64,000 nucleotides of DNA from Defluviicoccus sp. (GCA_029624735.1 JARSSM010000011.1:322495-386494), one strand, 5' to 3'; shown: positions 32,044 to 42,128, counted from the first letter of the stretch. Numbers and translations are program-made. The notes: generated by a model from the letters alone, not told the origin.

Positions 32044-32411
32044 CAGGCTACTATTCCTTTCTCCTGCAAGACGGTGGTCAGCCGGTCGATCGCCTGCTCC
32101 CACAGCCGGGCAGGTTCTTCCTCCTCGGGACAGCGGGGATCAGGCGGACGCCCGAACACGCCGAAGTGTCCCAGAACGGCGAGGTGCCGACGGCGAAGAA
32201 GTCCTTTGCGCTGCAAACTAACGGCTGCACGATAAATATCGTCGGGGTCGCACGGGCGCACAGAAGCGCCCGGAACTGGGGCAAAACGCGCGCCCTGCCG
32301 GCGGACGACCTGGCAGCGGGCGAACCAGAACCATGCCTCCTCGGCCGTCGCAAAGGGCTGTGCCGGGGAGTCCCCGCAGAACGATCTGGGAACGAAACGT
32401 GTGGTGGTCAC
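32043..32411 (-). CDS. Unknown first gene of the virion operon (122 aa)
   Basis: A 122-residue soluble protein with 'TAEEAWFWFARCQVVRRQGARF' (about 22-43), 'RPCDPDDIYRAAVSLQRKGLLRRRHLAVLGHFG' (about 52-84) and 'RLWEQAIDRLTTVLQEKGI' (about 102-120). The regular helix pattern and basic patches suggest a nucleic-acid-binding or small-terminase-like role, but no defined domain is seen. Starts with GTG behind AAGGA and shares one nucleotide with the papain-like gene. Being the promoter-proximal gene, it may be a regulator or packaging factor (inference). Confidence 0.6.
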   Translation of the reverse strand: MTTTRFVPRSFCGDSPAQPFATAEEAWFWFARCQVVRRQGARFAPVPGASVRPCDPDDIYRAAVSLQRKGLLRRRHLAVLGHFGVFGRPPDPRCPEEEEPARLWEQAIDRLTTVLQEKGIVA

Positions 32412-32536
32412 AGCCCGAGCGGTCCTTCCAGTGGCTTGTCGTTATCGATGGCTATATAGGATGATACTCCTGTTTGCAAGCCTGTTTTGAATTCGTTCCT
32501 AGTGCATTTTGCCCTCGAATGGCTGATAATGTTCCC
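32412..32536. promoter_or_regulatory. Divergent control region between virion operon and S24 regulator
   Basis: A+T-rich compared with its surroundings. CCTGTTT occurs twice in direct orientation 12 nt apart (32469-32475 and 32481-32487), a candidate repressor site. On the minus strand TTGCAA (32479-32474) and TATAGC (32456-32451) are 17 nt apart, a possible promoter of the virion operon overlapping the repeats. No strong ribosome-binding site precedes the regulator start. Confidence 0.45.
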
Positions 32537-33169
32537 ATGGTGAAGCACGCAGACATATGGCAGGCCATCGACACGCTTGCCGCTCGGCGCGGTCTTTCCG
32601 CCTCTGGCTTGGCCAAGCGGGCGCGCCTGGATCCGACCACGTTCAACAAAAGCAAACGGATGACCCGCGACGGCCGGCCGCGCTGGCCGAGCACGGAGAG
32701 CATCGCCAAAATTCTGGAAGCGACCGGAGCGACGCTGGGCGAGTTCACCAACTATGCGAGCGGCGGCAAAGCCTCAGGCGGCTTACAGAATATTCCGCTG
32801 ATCGGCATGGCGCAGGCCGGCGCTAAGGGATATTTCGATGATGCTGGCTACCCCGTCGGCGGGGCCTGGGAAGATGTCAACTTCCCCGAGATCGGCGACC
32901 CGCACGCGTATGCGCTTGAGATCAGCGGCGACAGTATGGAGCCCGTTTACCGCGACGGTGACATCGTCATCGTCTGTCCGCAGGCGAATGTCCGCCGCGG
33001 CGACCGCGTCGTCGTCAAGACCAAGGCCGGCGAGGTGATGGCGAAGATGCTGAAACGGCAGACTGCGCACAAGCTTGAGCTGAAGTCGCTCAACCCCGAG
33101 CACCCGGACCTCGTATTTTCGGACGAGGAAGTCGATTGGGTTGCGCGCATCCTTTGGGCCAGCCAGTAA
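32537..33169 (+). CDS. S24/LexA-type autocleaving transcriptional regulator
   Basis: A 210-residue repressor-like protein. Residues 1-72 hold a helix-turn-helix of the XRE type ('LSASGLAKRARLDPTTFNKSKR') with 'RWPSTESIAKILEATGATLGEF'. The C-terminal S24 peptidase shows the Ala-Gly cleavage position (94-95, 'MAQAGAKG'), the nucleophile in 'GDSMEPVYRDGD' (Ser133) and the general-base Lys170 in 'GEVMAKML'; the Ser-Lys spacing of 37 equals that of E. coli LexA. It is therefore expected to self-cleave on RecA activation. The frame opens at 32474 and an ATG exists at 32519; I chose 32537 because relatives start with a short HADIW-like N-terminus. Divergent from the virion operon, which it probably controls (inference). 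Confidence 0.85.
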   Translation: MVKHADIWQAIDTLAARRGLSASGLAKRARLDPTTFNKSKRMTRDGRPRWPSTESIAKILEATGATLGEFTNYASGGKASGGLQNIPLIGMAQAGAKGYFDDAGYPVGGAWEDVNFPEIGDPHAYALEISGDSMEPVYRDGDIVIVCPQANVRRGDRVVVKTKAGEVMAKMLKRQTAHKLELKSLNPEHPDLVFSDEEVDWVARILWASQ

Positions 33170-33220
33170 CCCAGCCACGATCGCGCGTACCGGCGGACTA
33201 ATCCGCGTCGCGCGGGCGCG

Positions 33221-34837
33221 TCAGCCGCCGGCGGCCAGGTCTTCGCCGGCAATCGCCCGGTCAATGAGCGTCACCGCTTCGTCGCGTCCGTAAAGGGCGA
33301 TGAAGGTGCCCATCCGCGGCCCGTCGTCCTGGCCCAACAGGATCTGATAGAGGCTGCGGAACCATGCGCGCAGATCAGGAAAAGCCGCGTGCCGTTTGCC
33401 GACCTCGTAGACGGCACTCTGAATCGCCTCGGCATCTGCCAGCGCCGGCAACGCACGCAGACTGGCGCTGAGATCTACGAGCGCCTCCTTCTCCGCCGCG
33501 ATCGCCGCCCGGTACTTGAGGCGTGGCTTGACGAAATCACGGTAATAGGCCAGCGCAAAGTCGAGCAAGCGGTCCCATAGAGGCGCCGTCTCGGGCGTCG
33601 TCGCCGGGTCATAGCTCGAGATATACCGCCACAGGACGGCCTTATCTTCGGTATGGCAGACCGTCACCAGATTGAGGAGGATCGAGTAGCTGAGGCGGCT
33701 TTCCTGCCGCGGCGGCTGGCCGCGATGGATGTGCCAGACGGGATTCTCGAGTTGGGCGGTGAGTTCCTGGCCCGGAAACCGCGTCAAGCCCTCGATGTAG
33801 TCATCGACGTTCTTCGGGATGACATCGAAGTAAAGCCGCTTGGCACTGCGCGGCTTTTGAAACATGAACAGGGTCAGGCTTTCTTCAGGCCCATAGCGCA
33901 ACCAGTCATCAACGGAAAGGCCGTTGCCGCGCGACTTTGAGATCTTCTCGCCGCGCTCATCAAGGAACAGCTCGTAATTGAAGCCGGCCGGCGGTACCCC
34001 GCCTATGATCCTGCAGATCTGCGACGAGAGCCGAACCGAATCGATCAGGTCCTTGCCCGCCATCTCGTAATCGACGCCGAGCGCAGCCCAGCGCATCGCC
34101 CAGTCGACCTTCCACTGGAGCTTGCATCGACCGCCCGTGACCGACGTTTCGATCTCCTCCCCGTCATCATCGACATAAACGATCGTTCCCGCCTCGGCAT
34201 CCCACCGCCGCAACGGCACCTGCAGCACGCGGCCCGTCTTGGCGCATACGGGAAGAAACGGGCTATAGGTTGCTTGGCGGTCGGAGCCGAGCGTCGGCAA
34301 GACGATGTTGGCGACAGCGTCATAGTGATTGAGAACAACGCGCAGGGCTGCATCGAAGCGGCCGCTCCGGTAATAGTCGGTTGCGCTCGCAAACTCGTAC
34401 TCGAAGCCGAAGCGATCGAGGAATGCACGTAAGCGGGCATTGTTATGCTCACCGAAGCTGGGGTGGGTGCCGAAGGGGTCCGGCACCGCCGTCAGCGGCC
34501 GACCCAAGTACTCCGCGAGCATCCCTTGGTTCGGCACGTTGCCGGGCACACTGCGCAGCGCATCCATGTCATCAGAAAAGGCCAGGAGCCGCGTCGGCAG
34601 GTCGGAGAGTTGCGCGAATGCGTAGCGTACCATCGACGTACGCACGACCTCACCGAAGGTGCCGATATGCGGCAGCCCCGACGGGCCATATCCGGTCTCG
34701 AACAGGACGTAACCCTTCGCCGGCGGCTGGTCAGCGAACCGGTCGAGAAGCTTGCGCGCTTCGACGAAAGGCCAAGCGCGCGCATTCGCGGCGACCGCGC
34801 GAGCGGCAGAGGGTTGGTCTAGCACTTCATCAGGCAA
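33221..34837 (-). CDS. lysK: Lysyl-tRNA synthetase, class I
   Basis: A 538-residue class I synthetase charging tRNA-Lys. It has the HIGH-type motif 'PHIGT' (56-60) in 'GYGPSGLPHIGTFGEVVRTSMVRYA' and the KMSKS-type 'EKISKSRGNGL' (about 294-304), with the C-terminal helical cap ('RLLDFALAYYRDFVKPRLKYR'). Class I LysRS replaces the class II LysS in archaea and many alphaproteobacteria. The start is TTG at 34837 with a strong GAGGAGG 7-8 nt ahead; no in-frame ATG is nearby. It converges on the S24 regulator and marks the edge of core genome next to the virion block. Confidence 0.95.
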   Translation of the reverse strand: MPDEVLDQPSAARAVAANARAWPFVEARKLLDRFADQPPAKGYVLFETGYGPSGLPHIGTFGEVVRTSMVRYAFAQLSDLPTRLLAFSDDMDALRSVPGNVPNQGMLAEYLGRPLTAVPDPFGTHPSFGEHNNARLRAFLDRFGFEYEFASATDYYRSGRFDAALRVVLNHYDAVANIVLPTLGSDRQATYSPFLPVCAKTGRVLQVPLRRWDAEAGTIVYVDDDGEEIETSVTGGRCKLQWKVDWAMRWAALGVDYEMAGKDLIDSVRLSSQICRIIGGVPPAGFNYELFLDERGEKISKSRGNGLSVDDWLRYGPEESLTLFMFQKPRSAKRLYFDVIPKNVDDYIEGLTRFPGQELTAQLENPVWHIHRGQPPRQESRLSYSILLNLVTVCHTEDKAVLWRYISSYDPATTPETAPLWDRLLDFALAYYRDFVKPRLKYRAAIAAEKEALVDLSASLRALPALADAEAIQSAVYEVGKRHAAFPDLRAWFRSLYQILLGQDDGPRMGTFIALYGRDEAVTLIDRAIAGEDLAAGG

Positions 34838-34927
34838 AGCTTCGCCTCCTCATCGGCAGTCACGGCCGAGCGGCCTGTGCCTGCCTTAGCATGCGGGCCG
34901 AACGGGAGCGAGACCCGCGCGCTCCCG

Positions 34928-36472
34928 TCATTCGTTCAGCGGCCAGATCGGCCGGCCGCTGCCGGGCAACCCGTAGCGGGACCATTTCCGCGTGACGAGT
35001 TCAACGACCTCTTCACTCATCTTGAGTTTGCGACCCCACGCGCGATCCGTCTCGGGAAATGCCTTCGCGGTGGCGTCGATCCCCATCTTGCTGCCCAACC
35101 CCGAGACGGGCGAGGCGAAATCGAGATAGTCGATGGGAGTCCGCTCAACCATGGTTACGTCGCGTGCCGGGTCGACGTTGGTCGAAACCGCCCACACGAC
35201 GTCGGTCCACTGGCGAACGTTGATATCGGCGTCAACGACGATGACAAACTTCGTGTACATGAACTGCCTGAGGAAGGACCAGACCGCCATCATCACCCGC
35301 TTGGCGTGGCCCGGGTAGGCTTTGCGCATCGAGACGACGGCAATCCGGTAGGAACACGCCTCGGGCGGGAGCCAGAAATCGACGATCTCCGGAAACTGCT
35401 GCTGCAGCAGCGGCACAAAGACATCATTGAGCGCTTCGCCGAGGACCGAAGGCTCATCCGGCGGCCGGCCTGTGAAGGTCGACAGATAAATCGGCTCGCG
35501 GCGCATGGTGATCGCGCTCAAGTGAAAAACGGGGAAGCGCTCCACCGCATTATAGTAGCCGGTGTGGTCACCGTAGGGCCCTTCGTCGCCTTCCTCGTCC
35601 AGAGACACGTGCCCTTCAAGGACAATCTCGGCCTCCGCAGGCACCTTGATCGGCACCGTCTTGCAGTCCACCAGTTCCACTTTCGCCCCGCGCAATAGGC
35701 CGGCGAACTGGTATTCCGAGAGCGTGTCAGGCACCGGCGTCACCGCAGCGAGGATGGTTCCGGGGTCGGCCCCGATTACGGCGGCCGCCGGCAGCGGGTC
35801 CGAGCGCACCCCCTTCCAGCGGGCGTGATGCTGGGCGCCGCCGCGATGCTTGAGCCAGCGCATCAGCGTCGTCCGGTGATCAATCAGTTGCATCCTGTAG
35901 ATGCCGAGGTTGAACGCGTCGCGCTTGTCGCCGCCGCGCGCACCGGCCGTGGGCCCTTGGGTCACCACCAGCGGCCAAGTGATCAGAGGCGCCGGTTCGC
36001 CGGGCCAGCAGGTCTGGATCGGCAGCCGGGTGAGATCAATGTCATCGCCCTCGATCACCACCTCCTGGCACGGCGCCCGGCTGACGCTGCGCGGGTGCAT
36101 TGCCATCACGGTCTTCAGGAGCGGGAGCATGTCGAGCGCCTCGCGCCAGCCGCCGGGCGGTTCCGGCTGGCGCAGGAACGCCAGCATCTCCCCAACTTCG
36201 CGCAGTTGGTTGGGCGCGCGGTTCATACCCCAGGCCACACGCTCCACGGTGCCGAACAGGTTAGCGAGCACCGGCATCGTGTATGCCGCGCCGTCGGGCC
36301 GGACCACGTTCTCGAACAGAACCGCGGGTCCCTGCTCGGCCAACAAGCGGGTTTGAATCTCGGTAATCTCCAGGACCGGGGAGACCGGCTCGCGGACTCG
36401 CTTGAGGCGGCCGTTCCGTTCGAGGTGTTCGATAAAAACGCGCAAAGATTGATATGCCATGGGAGTCGCCAT
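34928..36472 (-). CDS. ubiD: 4-hydroxy-3-polyprenylbenzoate decarboxylase UbiD
   Basis: A 514-residue prenylated-FMN decarboxylase acting in ubiquinone synthesis on the membrane-associated polyprenyl-hydroxybenzoate. Family landmarks are '[10 protein letters not shown]', '[11 protein letters not shown]' (about 158-168), '[16 protein letters not shown]', '[27 protein letters not shown]' (about 281-308, containing the catalytic acidic residues) and '[31 protein letters not shown]' (about 410-440). It requires the prenyltransferase UbiX, not seen in this window, and works after UbiA (57.9 kb here). The start at 36472 gives MATPMAYQ; the second ATG four codons later is an alternative. It is divergent from the exporter gene at 36689. 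Confidence 0.94.
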   Translation of the reverse strand: MATPMAYQSLRVFIEHLERNGRLKRVREPVSPVLEITEIQTRLLAEQGPAVLFENVVRPDGAAYTMPVLANLFGTVERVAWGMNRAPNQLREVGEMLAFLRQPEPPGGWREALDMLPLLKTVMAMHPRSVSRAPCQEVVIEGDDIDLTRLPIQTCWPGEPAPLITWPLVVTQGPTAGARGGDKRDAFNLGIYRMQLIDHRTTLMRWLKHRGGAQHHARWKGVRSDPLPAAAVIGADPGTILAAVTPVPDTLSEYQFAGLLRGAKVELVDCKTVPIKVPAEAEIVLEGHVSLDEEGDEGPYGDHTGYYNAVERFPVFHLSAITMRREPIYLSTFTGRPPDEPSVLGEALNDVFVPLLQQQFPEIVDFWLPPEACSYRIAVVSMRKAYPGHAKRVMMAVWSFLRQFMYTKFVIVVDADINVRQWTDVVWAVSTNVDPARDVTMVERTPIDYLDFASPVSGLGSKMGIDATAKAFPETDRAWGRKLKMSEEVVELVTRKWSRYGLPGSGRPIWPLNE

Positions 36473-36688
36473 CGCCGGGACGTTTGCCTCTCTGAAGCCA
36501 AAGGCAACACCGCGCCGCTGTCAACGCGCTTCACTCAGCCAGCCGCGGGCGTCGCGCCTGCGCTTGTAGCGGAAGGTGGGATCAGGCTCTGTTCTTTCGT
36601 TCGCCGCTCCCGTAAACCATGCCTCTCGTCAAGGACGCTCAATCGAAGAAGCAGCTCGTCCGCTTGCCACCAACCGCCAGAGAAGCCG

Positions 36689-38482
36689 ATGGAATTCTTT
36701 CGCGTCTACAGTCGGGTGCTCGGCTTGCTCGCGCCGGAGCGGCGGCTCGCCATCACCCTTGTCGTGGCCAACGTTGCAGTCGCCGTCCTTTATTACGTCG
36801 AACCGTTCCTCTTTGGCCGCATCATCGACGTTCTCGTCAATAGCGACCGTGCGCAGCCAGGCGAGACCTGGTCTGCCAGCATGCAGCTGCTCGCCGTATG
36901 GAGCGTCGTGGGGTTGAGCGGCATCGTGGCCAGTATGCTGGTGGCACTCCATGCCGACCGGCTGGCGCATCGGCGCCGGCTGGCGGCGATGGCGTCGTTC
37001 TTCGGCCATGTCCTGACGCTTTCGCCCGCCTACCACGCCGATTCGCATTCCGGCCGGCTGCTGAAGATAATGCTGACCGGCGTCGATAATCTGTTCGGTG
37101 TCTGGCTGTCCTTCTTCCGTGAGCATCTTGCAACCTTTGTGGCACTTGTCGTCCTGCTGCCATTGTCATTTTTCCTCAACTGGCGTCTCGCCTTGCTGCT
37201 GGTTGTGCTGATCGTCGTCTTCGCCATCCTCACGACCTTCGTGATCCGCAAGACCGAGCACGCCCAGGGCCTAGTCGAGGAATACCATTCGAAATTGGCA
37301 CTCAGGGCCGGCGACGCGCTCGGCAACATCCCGCTGATCCACTCCTACGCCCGGTTGTCGGCGGAGGCGCGCACGCTTGGTTTCGTCATCCGCCGCGTGC
37401 TGGCCGCCCAGTATCCGGTGCTGAACATGTGGGCGCTGGTGAGCGTGCTGACCCGGTCCGCCTCAACGATTACGGTGATTACTATTTTCGTGCTCGGCAC
37501 GTGGCTGAACCTGCGCGGCCTTGCCTCAGTCGGCGAGATCGTCAGCTTCATGGGCTTTGCCACCATGCTGATCGGCCGTCTTGAGCAGGCGATGGGTTTT
37601 GCCAGCCGGCTGTTCTTTCAGATGCACGGCCTCGGCCAGTTCTTCGCCGTCCTCGATACGCAACCCACGGTGACCGAGAAGCCCGGCGCGATCTCGATTG
37701 ACCGGGTTGCAGGGGCGGTCAGTTTCGAGGATGTAAGTTTCTCCTATGACGGCGTCACGCCCGCCGTCTCGTCCTTGTCGTTCAGCGTTCCGCCCGGCAC
37801 CACGGTCGCCCTCGTCGGCAGTACGGGCGCCGGCAAGAGTACAGCAATGGCGTTGCTGCACCGCCTTGCCGATCCGAGCGCGGGCAGGATCTGCATCGAC
37901 GGCATCGACATCCGCGACCTCACACTTGATTCGCTCCGCCGCAACATCGGCGTCGTGTTTCAGGAATCGACGATGTTCTACCGCTCGATCGCCGACAACC
38001 TTCGCGTCGGCCGGGCCGACGCAACCGATGAAGAGCTTGTCCGGGCGGCCTCGCTCGCGGAGGCGCACGACTTCATCCGGAGCCAGCCGCGCGGCTACGA
38101 TACGCTGGTCGGCGAGCGGGGCACCACGCTCTCAGGCGGCGAACGCCAGCGGATCGCGATTGCCCGCGCCCTCTTGAAGGACCCGCCGATCCTGATCCTC
38201 GACGAAGCGACGAGCGCCCTTGATGCGGCGACCGAGGCGCGGGTGCAGCGGGCGTTGAAACAGCTGATGCGGGGACGGACCACCTTTGTCATCGCGCATC
38301 GGCTGTCCACCATCCGCGATGCCGACCTCGTCCTCGTTTTCGGGGACGGACGCATCATCGAGCGCGGCAGCCCGGCCGAGCTGTTGGCGGCAGACGGCGT
38401 CTTCGCCACACTGGTCAGAACGCAGCTCCAGGTCGCGGCAGCCCACCCAAATCCCGCGCCGCACCCTGAATCAGCGCCATAG
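36689..38482 (+). CDS. ndvA: NdvA/ChvA-type glucan ABC exporter, fused membrane and ATPase
   Basis: A 597-residue type I ABC exporter half-molecule. Six transmembrane helices lie in about 18-290, and the nucleotide-binding domain has Walker A 'GSTGAGKST' (about 376-384), signature 'LSGGERQRIAIARAL' (about 482-496), 'LILDEATSALD' and 'IAHRLSTI'. The N-terminus 'MEFFRVYSRVLGLLAPERRLAITLVVANVAVAVLYYVEPFLFGRIIDVL' is very like NdvA, which exports cyclic beta-1,2-glucan in rhizobia and Agrobacterium. A huge open frame runs upstream to 35825, but that is the antisense of ubiD; the ATG at 36689 is the natural start. No glucan synthase (NdvB) is in the window, so the transported polymer is uncertain. 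Confidence 0.87.
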   Translation: MEFFRVYSRVLGLLAPERRLAITLVVANVAVAVLYYVEPFLFGRIIDVLVNSDRAQPGETWSASMQLLAVWSVVGLSGIVASMLVALHADRLAHRRRLAAMASFFGHVLTLSPAYHADSHSGRLLKIMLTGVDNLFGVWLSFFREHLATFVALVVLLPLSFFLNWRLALLLVVLIVVFAILTTFVIRKTEHAQGLVEEYHSKLALRAGDALGNIPLIHSYARLSAEARTLGFVIRRVLAAQYPVLNMWALVSVLTRSASTITVITIFVLGTWLNLRGLASVGEIVSFMGFATMLIGRLEQAMGFASRLFFQMHGLGQFFAVLDTQPTVTEKPGAISIDRVAGAVSFEDVSFSYDGVTPAVSSLSFSVPPGTTVALVGSTGAGKSTAMALLHRLADPSAGRICIDGIDIRDLTLDSLRRNIGVVFQESTMFYRSIADNLRVGRADATDEELVRAASLAEAHDFIRSQPRGYDTLVGERGTTLSGGERQRIAIARALLKDPPILILDEATSALDAATEARVQRALKQLMRGRTTFVIAHRLSTIRDADLVLVFGDGRIIERGSPAELLAADGVFATLVRTQLQVAAAHPNPAPHPESAP

Positions 38483-38716
38483 GGCTGCGGCAGCTCCGGA
38501 ATCTGGCAGCCCGCCGCTTGATGCATGGACGCCGACGACTCCACACCACGACAGCCTTGATCGCGATGACTCGATCTTTAGCCGAATGTTTACGGATCAC
38601 ATCTAGTATAAATTGTGCTTAATTCCGGCCCTCTCCAAATAGGGGGGCTCCCCAGGGTTTCGTCTCGCTCGCCCTTCGTGTAGGTTCCCCAGCCGATCGA
38701 TCAGGAGAAGTTGATC

Positions 38717-39748
<1,032 letters not shown>

Positions 39749-39846
39749 GCGTGGACTGAAGTTCGTTCCGCAGAAAAGACGGCTGGCCGTCCTTAGGGGC
39801 GGCGCTGCCTTCGTGCACCGCCTATTGCAAATCGGGGAATCGGATC

Positions 39847-40866
39847 ATGACCACCACCGCTCCGCAGCGCGTCCTCGTCACTGGGGGTGCGGGCTACGTC
39901 GGCAGCCATGCCTGCAAGGCTCTCGCCCGAGCCGGCTACCTTCCCGTGACCTACGACAATCTTTCCACCGGCAACCGCTGGGCAGTCCGCTGGGGACCGC
40001 TTGAACTCGGCGACATCCTTGATCCCGAGCGCTTGCAGGAGGTCTTCCAGCAGCACCGCCCGGTCGCCGTGATGCACTTCGCCGCGCTGGCCCTGGTCGG
40101 CGAATCGATGCAGGCGCCAGCACTCTACTACCGGAATAACACGGTCGGCGCCCTCAACGTCGCAGACGCCGCCGTCGCCCACAGTGCGCGCGCGTTCGTC
40201 TTTTCCAGCACCTGCGCAACCTATGGCGAGCCGGCGGAGGTCCCGATCCCGGAGACAACGCCGCAGCACCCGGTCAACCCGTACGGAGCCAGCAAGCTGA
40301 TGATCGAGCGGGTGCTGGCCGATTACGAAATGGCCTATGGTCTACCGCACGCGTGTCTACGCTACTTCAATGCGGCAGGTGCTGATCCTGAAACCGAGAT
40401 CGGCGAGTGCCGCGTGGTCGAGACGCACCTGATTCCGCTGGTGCTTGATGCGATCCTCGGCACCCGGCCGCCACTCAAGATCTTCGGCACCGATTATCCG
40501 ACACCTGATGGCAGCGCCGTGCGCGACTATATCCACGTTGCCGACTTGGCCGACGCCCACGTCGCGGCACTCAAGCATCTTATTGCAGGCAAAGGCTCTC
40601 TTAAGCTCAACCTCGGCACTGGCCGCGGCTATTCCGTTCGCGAGGTTGTCGCGTGCGCGGAGGCCGTAACGGGACGCAAGGTGCCGTTGTCGTACGCTCC
40701 GCGCCGGCCCGGCGATCCGCCCGCGCTCGTTGCAGCACCAGGCCGCTCGGTCGAAGTCCTGGGCCTTGCGTTTCGGCATTCGTCATCGCTTGAAGCCGTT
40801 ATTGAAACGGCTTGGCGCTGGCACCAGCACCTTCACGCCACCCAGCGCGCGGCCGCCACTTCATAG
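39847..40866 (+). CDS. galE: UDP-glucose 4-epimerase
   Basis: A 339-residue extended SDR epimerase interconverting UDP-glucose and UDP-galactose. Signatures: 'VTGGAGYVGSHACKALARAGY' (about 8-28), 'FAALALVGESM', 'SSTCATYGEPAEVPI' and the catalytic 'NPYGASKLMIE' (Tyr-xxx-Lys), then 'YFNAAGADPETEIGE' and 'VRDYIHVADLADAHVAAL', all specific to GalE. It follows the UXS-like gene by 98 nt. Its last 6 nt overlap the end of panD on the other strand, a tail-to-tail overlap. Confidence 0.94.
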   Translation: MTTTAPQRVLVTGGAGYVGSHACKALARAGYLPVTYDNLSTGNRWAVRWGPLELGDILDPERLQEVFQQHRPVAVMHFAALALVGESMQAPALYYRNNTVGALNVADAAVAHSARAFVFSSTCATYGEPAEVPIPETTPQHPVNPYGASKLMIERVLADYEMAYGLPHACLRYFNAAGADPETEIGECRVVETHLIPLVLDAILGTRPPLKIFGTDYPTPDGSAVRDYIHVADLADAHVAALKHLIAGKGSLKLNLGTGRGYSVREVVACAEAVTGRKVPLSYAPRRPGDPPALVAAPGRSVEVLGLAFRHSSSLEAVIETAWRWHQHLHATQRAAATS

Positions 40867-41256
40867 GGCAGGCGTAGCGACCGCCGCTGCGACCGGCCGG
40901 TTGCCGGCATCAACGAGAACGATGCGAGGCTGCCAGCCGGCCGCCAGCGTTCGTGGCACCATCGCATACGCGGCGATGATGATCAGGTCGCCCGGCCGCG
41001 CCAGATGTGCGGCAGCCCCATTTATTTGGATGGTGCCGGTCTCTGCCTCGCCTTCGATAACGTAGGTCTCGAAGCGCGCGCCGTTGGTGATGTTGTAGAT
41101 TTGGACCTGCTGAAACGGGACAAGGTCCGCCCGGGCCATCAGGGCGCGATCGATGGTAATGCTGCCTTCATAATGCATGTCGGCGGCAGTCACCGTCGCC
41201 CGATGGATCTTGGCCGTCAGGACCGGCACCAGCATTGGCTCGGGCACTGAGCCCAT
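40861..41256 (-). CDS. panD: Aspartate 1-decarboxylase PanD
   Basis: A pyruvoyl enzyme making beta-alanine for pantothenate and CoA. It has the self-processing site Gly-Ser in 'MHYEGSITID', with the upstream 'TAKIHRATVTAADMHYEGS' and downstream 'YVIEGEAETGTIQINGAAAHLARPGDLIIIAAY' typical of PanD. From the ATG at 41256 (131 residues), which has AGGAG 8 nt upstream, the cleavage pair is at 31-32; counting from the second ATG at 41235 it would be the textbook 24-25. I kept 41256 for its better ribosome-binding site, and the seven extra residues are harmless either way. Tail-to-tail with galE (6-nt overlap). Confidence 0.94.
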   Translation of the reverse strand: MGSVPEPMLVPVLTAKIHRATVTAADMHYEGSITIDRALMARADLVPFQQVQIYNITNGARFETYVIEGEAETGTIQINGAAAHLARPGDLIIIAAYAMVPRTLAAGWQPRIVLVDAGNRPVAAAVATPAL

Positions 41257-41306
41257 CGCGAAAACTCCTCATCAGCCCGCTGTTGGGCCCGCTCCGCGCG
41301 GCGGCA

Positions 41307-41786
41307 CTATAATGGCGTCGCTCCTATGCCGCCAGCGGAAGCGCCGCCCGCTTGGCGCAAAGCCTCGCCCACCACCATGGCGACGGCAATCGCCACGTTC
41401 AGCGCACGAGACCCTGGCTTCAGCGGGATTCGAACGCGCGCATCTACTTCTGCGTGCACGTCAGCCGGCACACCGCCGCTTTCCCGCCCTGCGAGCAGGA
41501 CATCGGTATCACGATAGGCGAACTGCGTGTAGACGCATTCAGCGCGCGTGCTCAGAAGCACGACCCGTGCCGGAGCCTTGTGAAAGGCGCGAAACGCAGC
41601 CCAGCTGGGATGGCGTTCGATCGTTGCAGCCGCGAGGTAGTCAAGACCGGCGCGGCGGAAATGCCGGTCCGAAAGCACGAAACCGCAGGGCTCGATCAGA
41701 TCGACAGCGAGGCCGAAACAGACCGCGGTCCGAATGATCGTGCCGGCATTCTGCGGGATATCGGGCTGGTAGAGGGCAATGCGCAT
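41307..41786 (-). CDS. trmL: tRNA (cytidine34-2'-O)-methyltransferase TrmL
   Basis: A 159-residue minimal SPOUT methyltransferase: N-terminal 'ALYQPDIPQNAGTIIRTAVCFG' (about 4-25), 'LLAGRESGGVP' (about 98-108) and the knot segment 'IPLKPGSRALNVAIAVAMVVGEALRQ' (about 119-144). TrmL methylates the wobble ribose of leucine tRNAs, including the CAA anticodon that is encoded at 3.9 kb. The frame is open to 41840; the ATG at 41786 gives the family-standard 'MRIALYQPDIPQNAG'. It lies 50 nt upstream of panD on the same strand and is divergent from petA. Confidence 0.92.
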   Translation of the reverse strand: MRIALYQPDIPQNAGTIIRTAVCFGLAVDLIEPCGFVLSDRHFRRAGLDYLAAATIERHPSWAAFRAFHKAPARVVLLSTRAECVYTQFAYRDTDVLLAGRESGGVPADVHAEVDARVRIPLKPGSRALNVAIAVAMVVGEALRQAGGASAGGIGATPL

Positions 41787-42128
41787 GCTTGGCACCGGGA
41801 TATCGCTGCGGGCGAGAGAACCACCCCCGTGCTCGAGCAAGGGAGTTTTTCCCGCGCTGCAGCATAGGCCTTTTCACCTTTGCGGCTTTGGCTTATATGG
41901 GAGGGTCGGATATTCGGCGCCTGTGCGCCGGCGGGGCGCCGGATTTTGGTCCGGAAACGGGTTGCGGGATAAACAGCGCTTGGCCATCACCGGGGTGGCC
42001 GGCGGGTTGCGAAAGGGGTGGGCACGCGGGAGCTCAAGAACCAAGCGCCCTCCTGCCCTCTTTCCTGCGCAACAGAGCTGCGAGGGGGTGCCACCGCCCC
42101 TGGACAAGAAACACGGAAGAGGGTTTCC
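41787..42128. other. 342-nt intergenic region between trmL and petABC
   Basis: No ORF here is convincing. This divergent spacer must carry the petABC promoter; GGCTTATAT near 41890 is A+T-rich enough for a -10 region. Just before petA, ACGGAAGAGGG forms the ribosome-binding region about 7 nt from the ATG at 42129. I saw no clear operator or riboswitch. Confidence 0.4.

Larger units (their letters stand above)
21497..33169. mobile_element. T7-like (podovirus) virion gene block with divergent S24 regulator
   Basis: A contiguous minus-strand run carries, in transcription order, two small unknowns (one papain-like), portal, Bbp19-like, scaffold, capsid, decoration-like, tail tubular A and B, a membrane protein, a small unknown, large terminase and a SleB-like hydrolase, headed by a plus-strand LexA-like regulator. 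The portal-scaffold-capsid-tube A-tube B-terminase order is that of T7-group podoviruses. Missing are integrase, polymerases, internal core proteins and tail fibre. No flanking direct repeat was seen. Base composition resembles the core genes, and the recognised genes are all open, so long residence under selection is plausible. Confidence 0.8.

Noticed and set aside
35825..36688. Upstream extension of the NdvA-like frame
   Set aside because: Lies antisense to ubiD; the ATG at 36689 starts the true exporter N-terminus.
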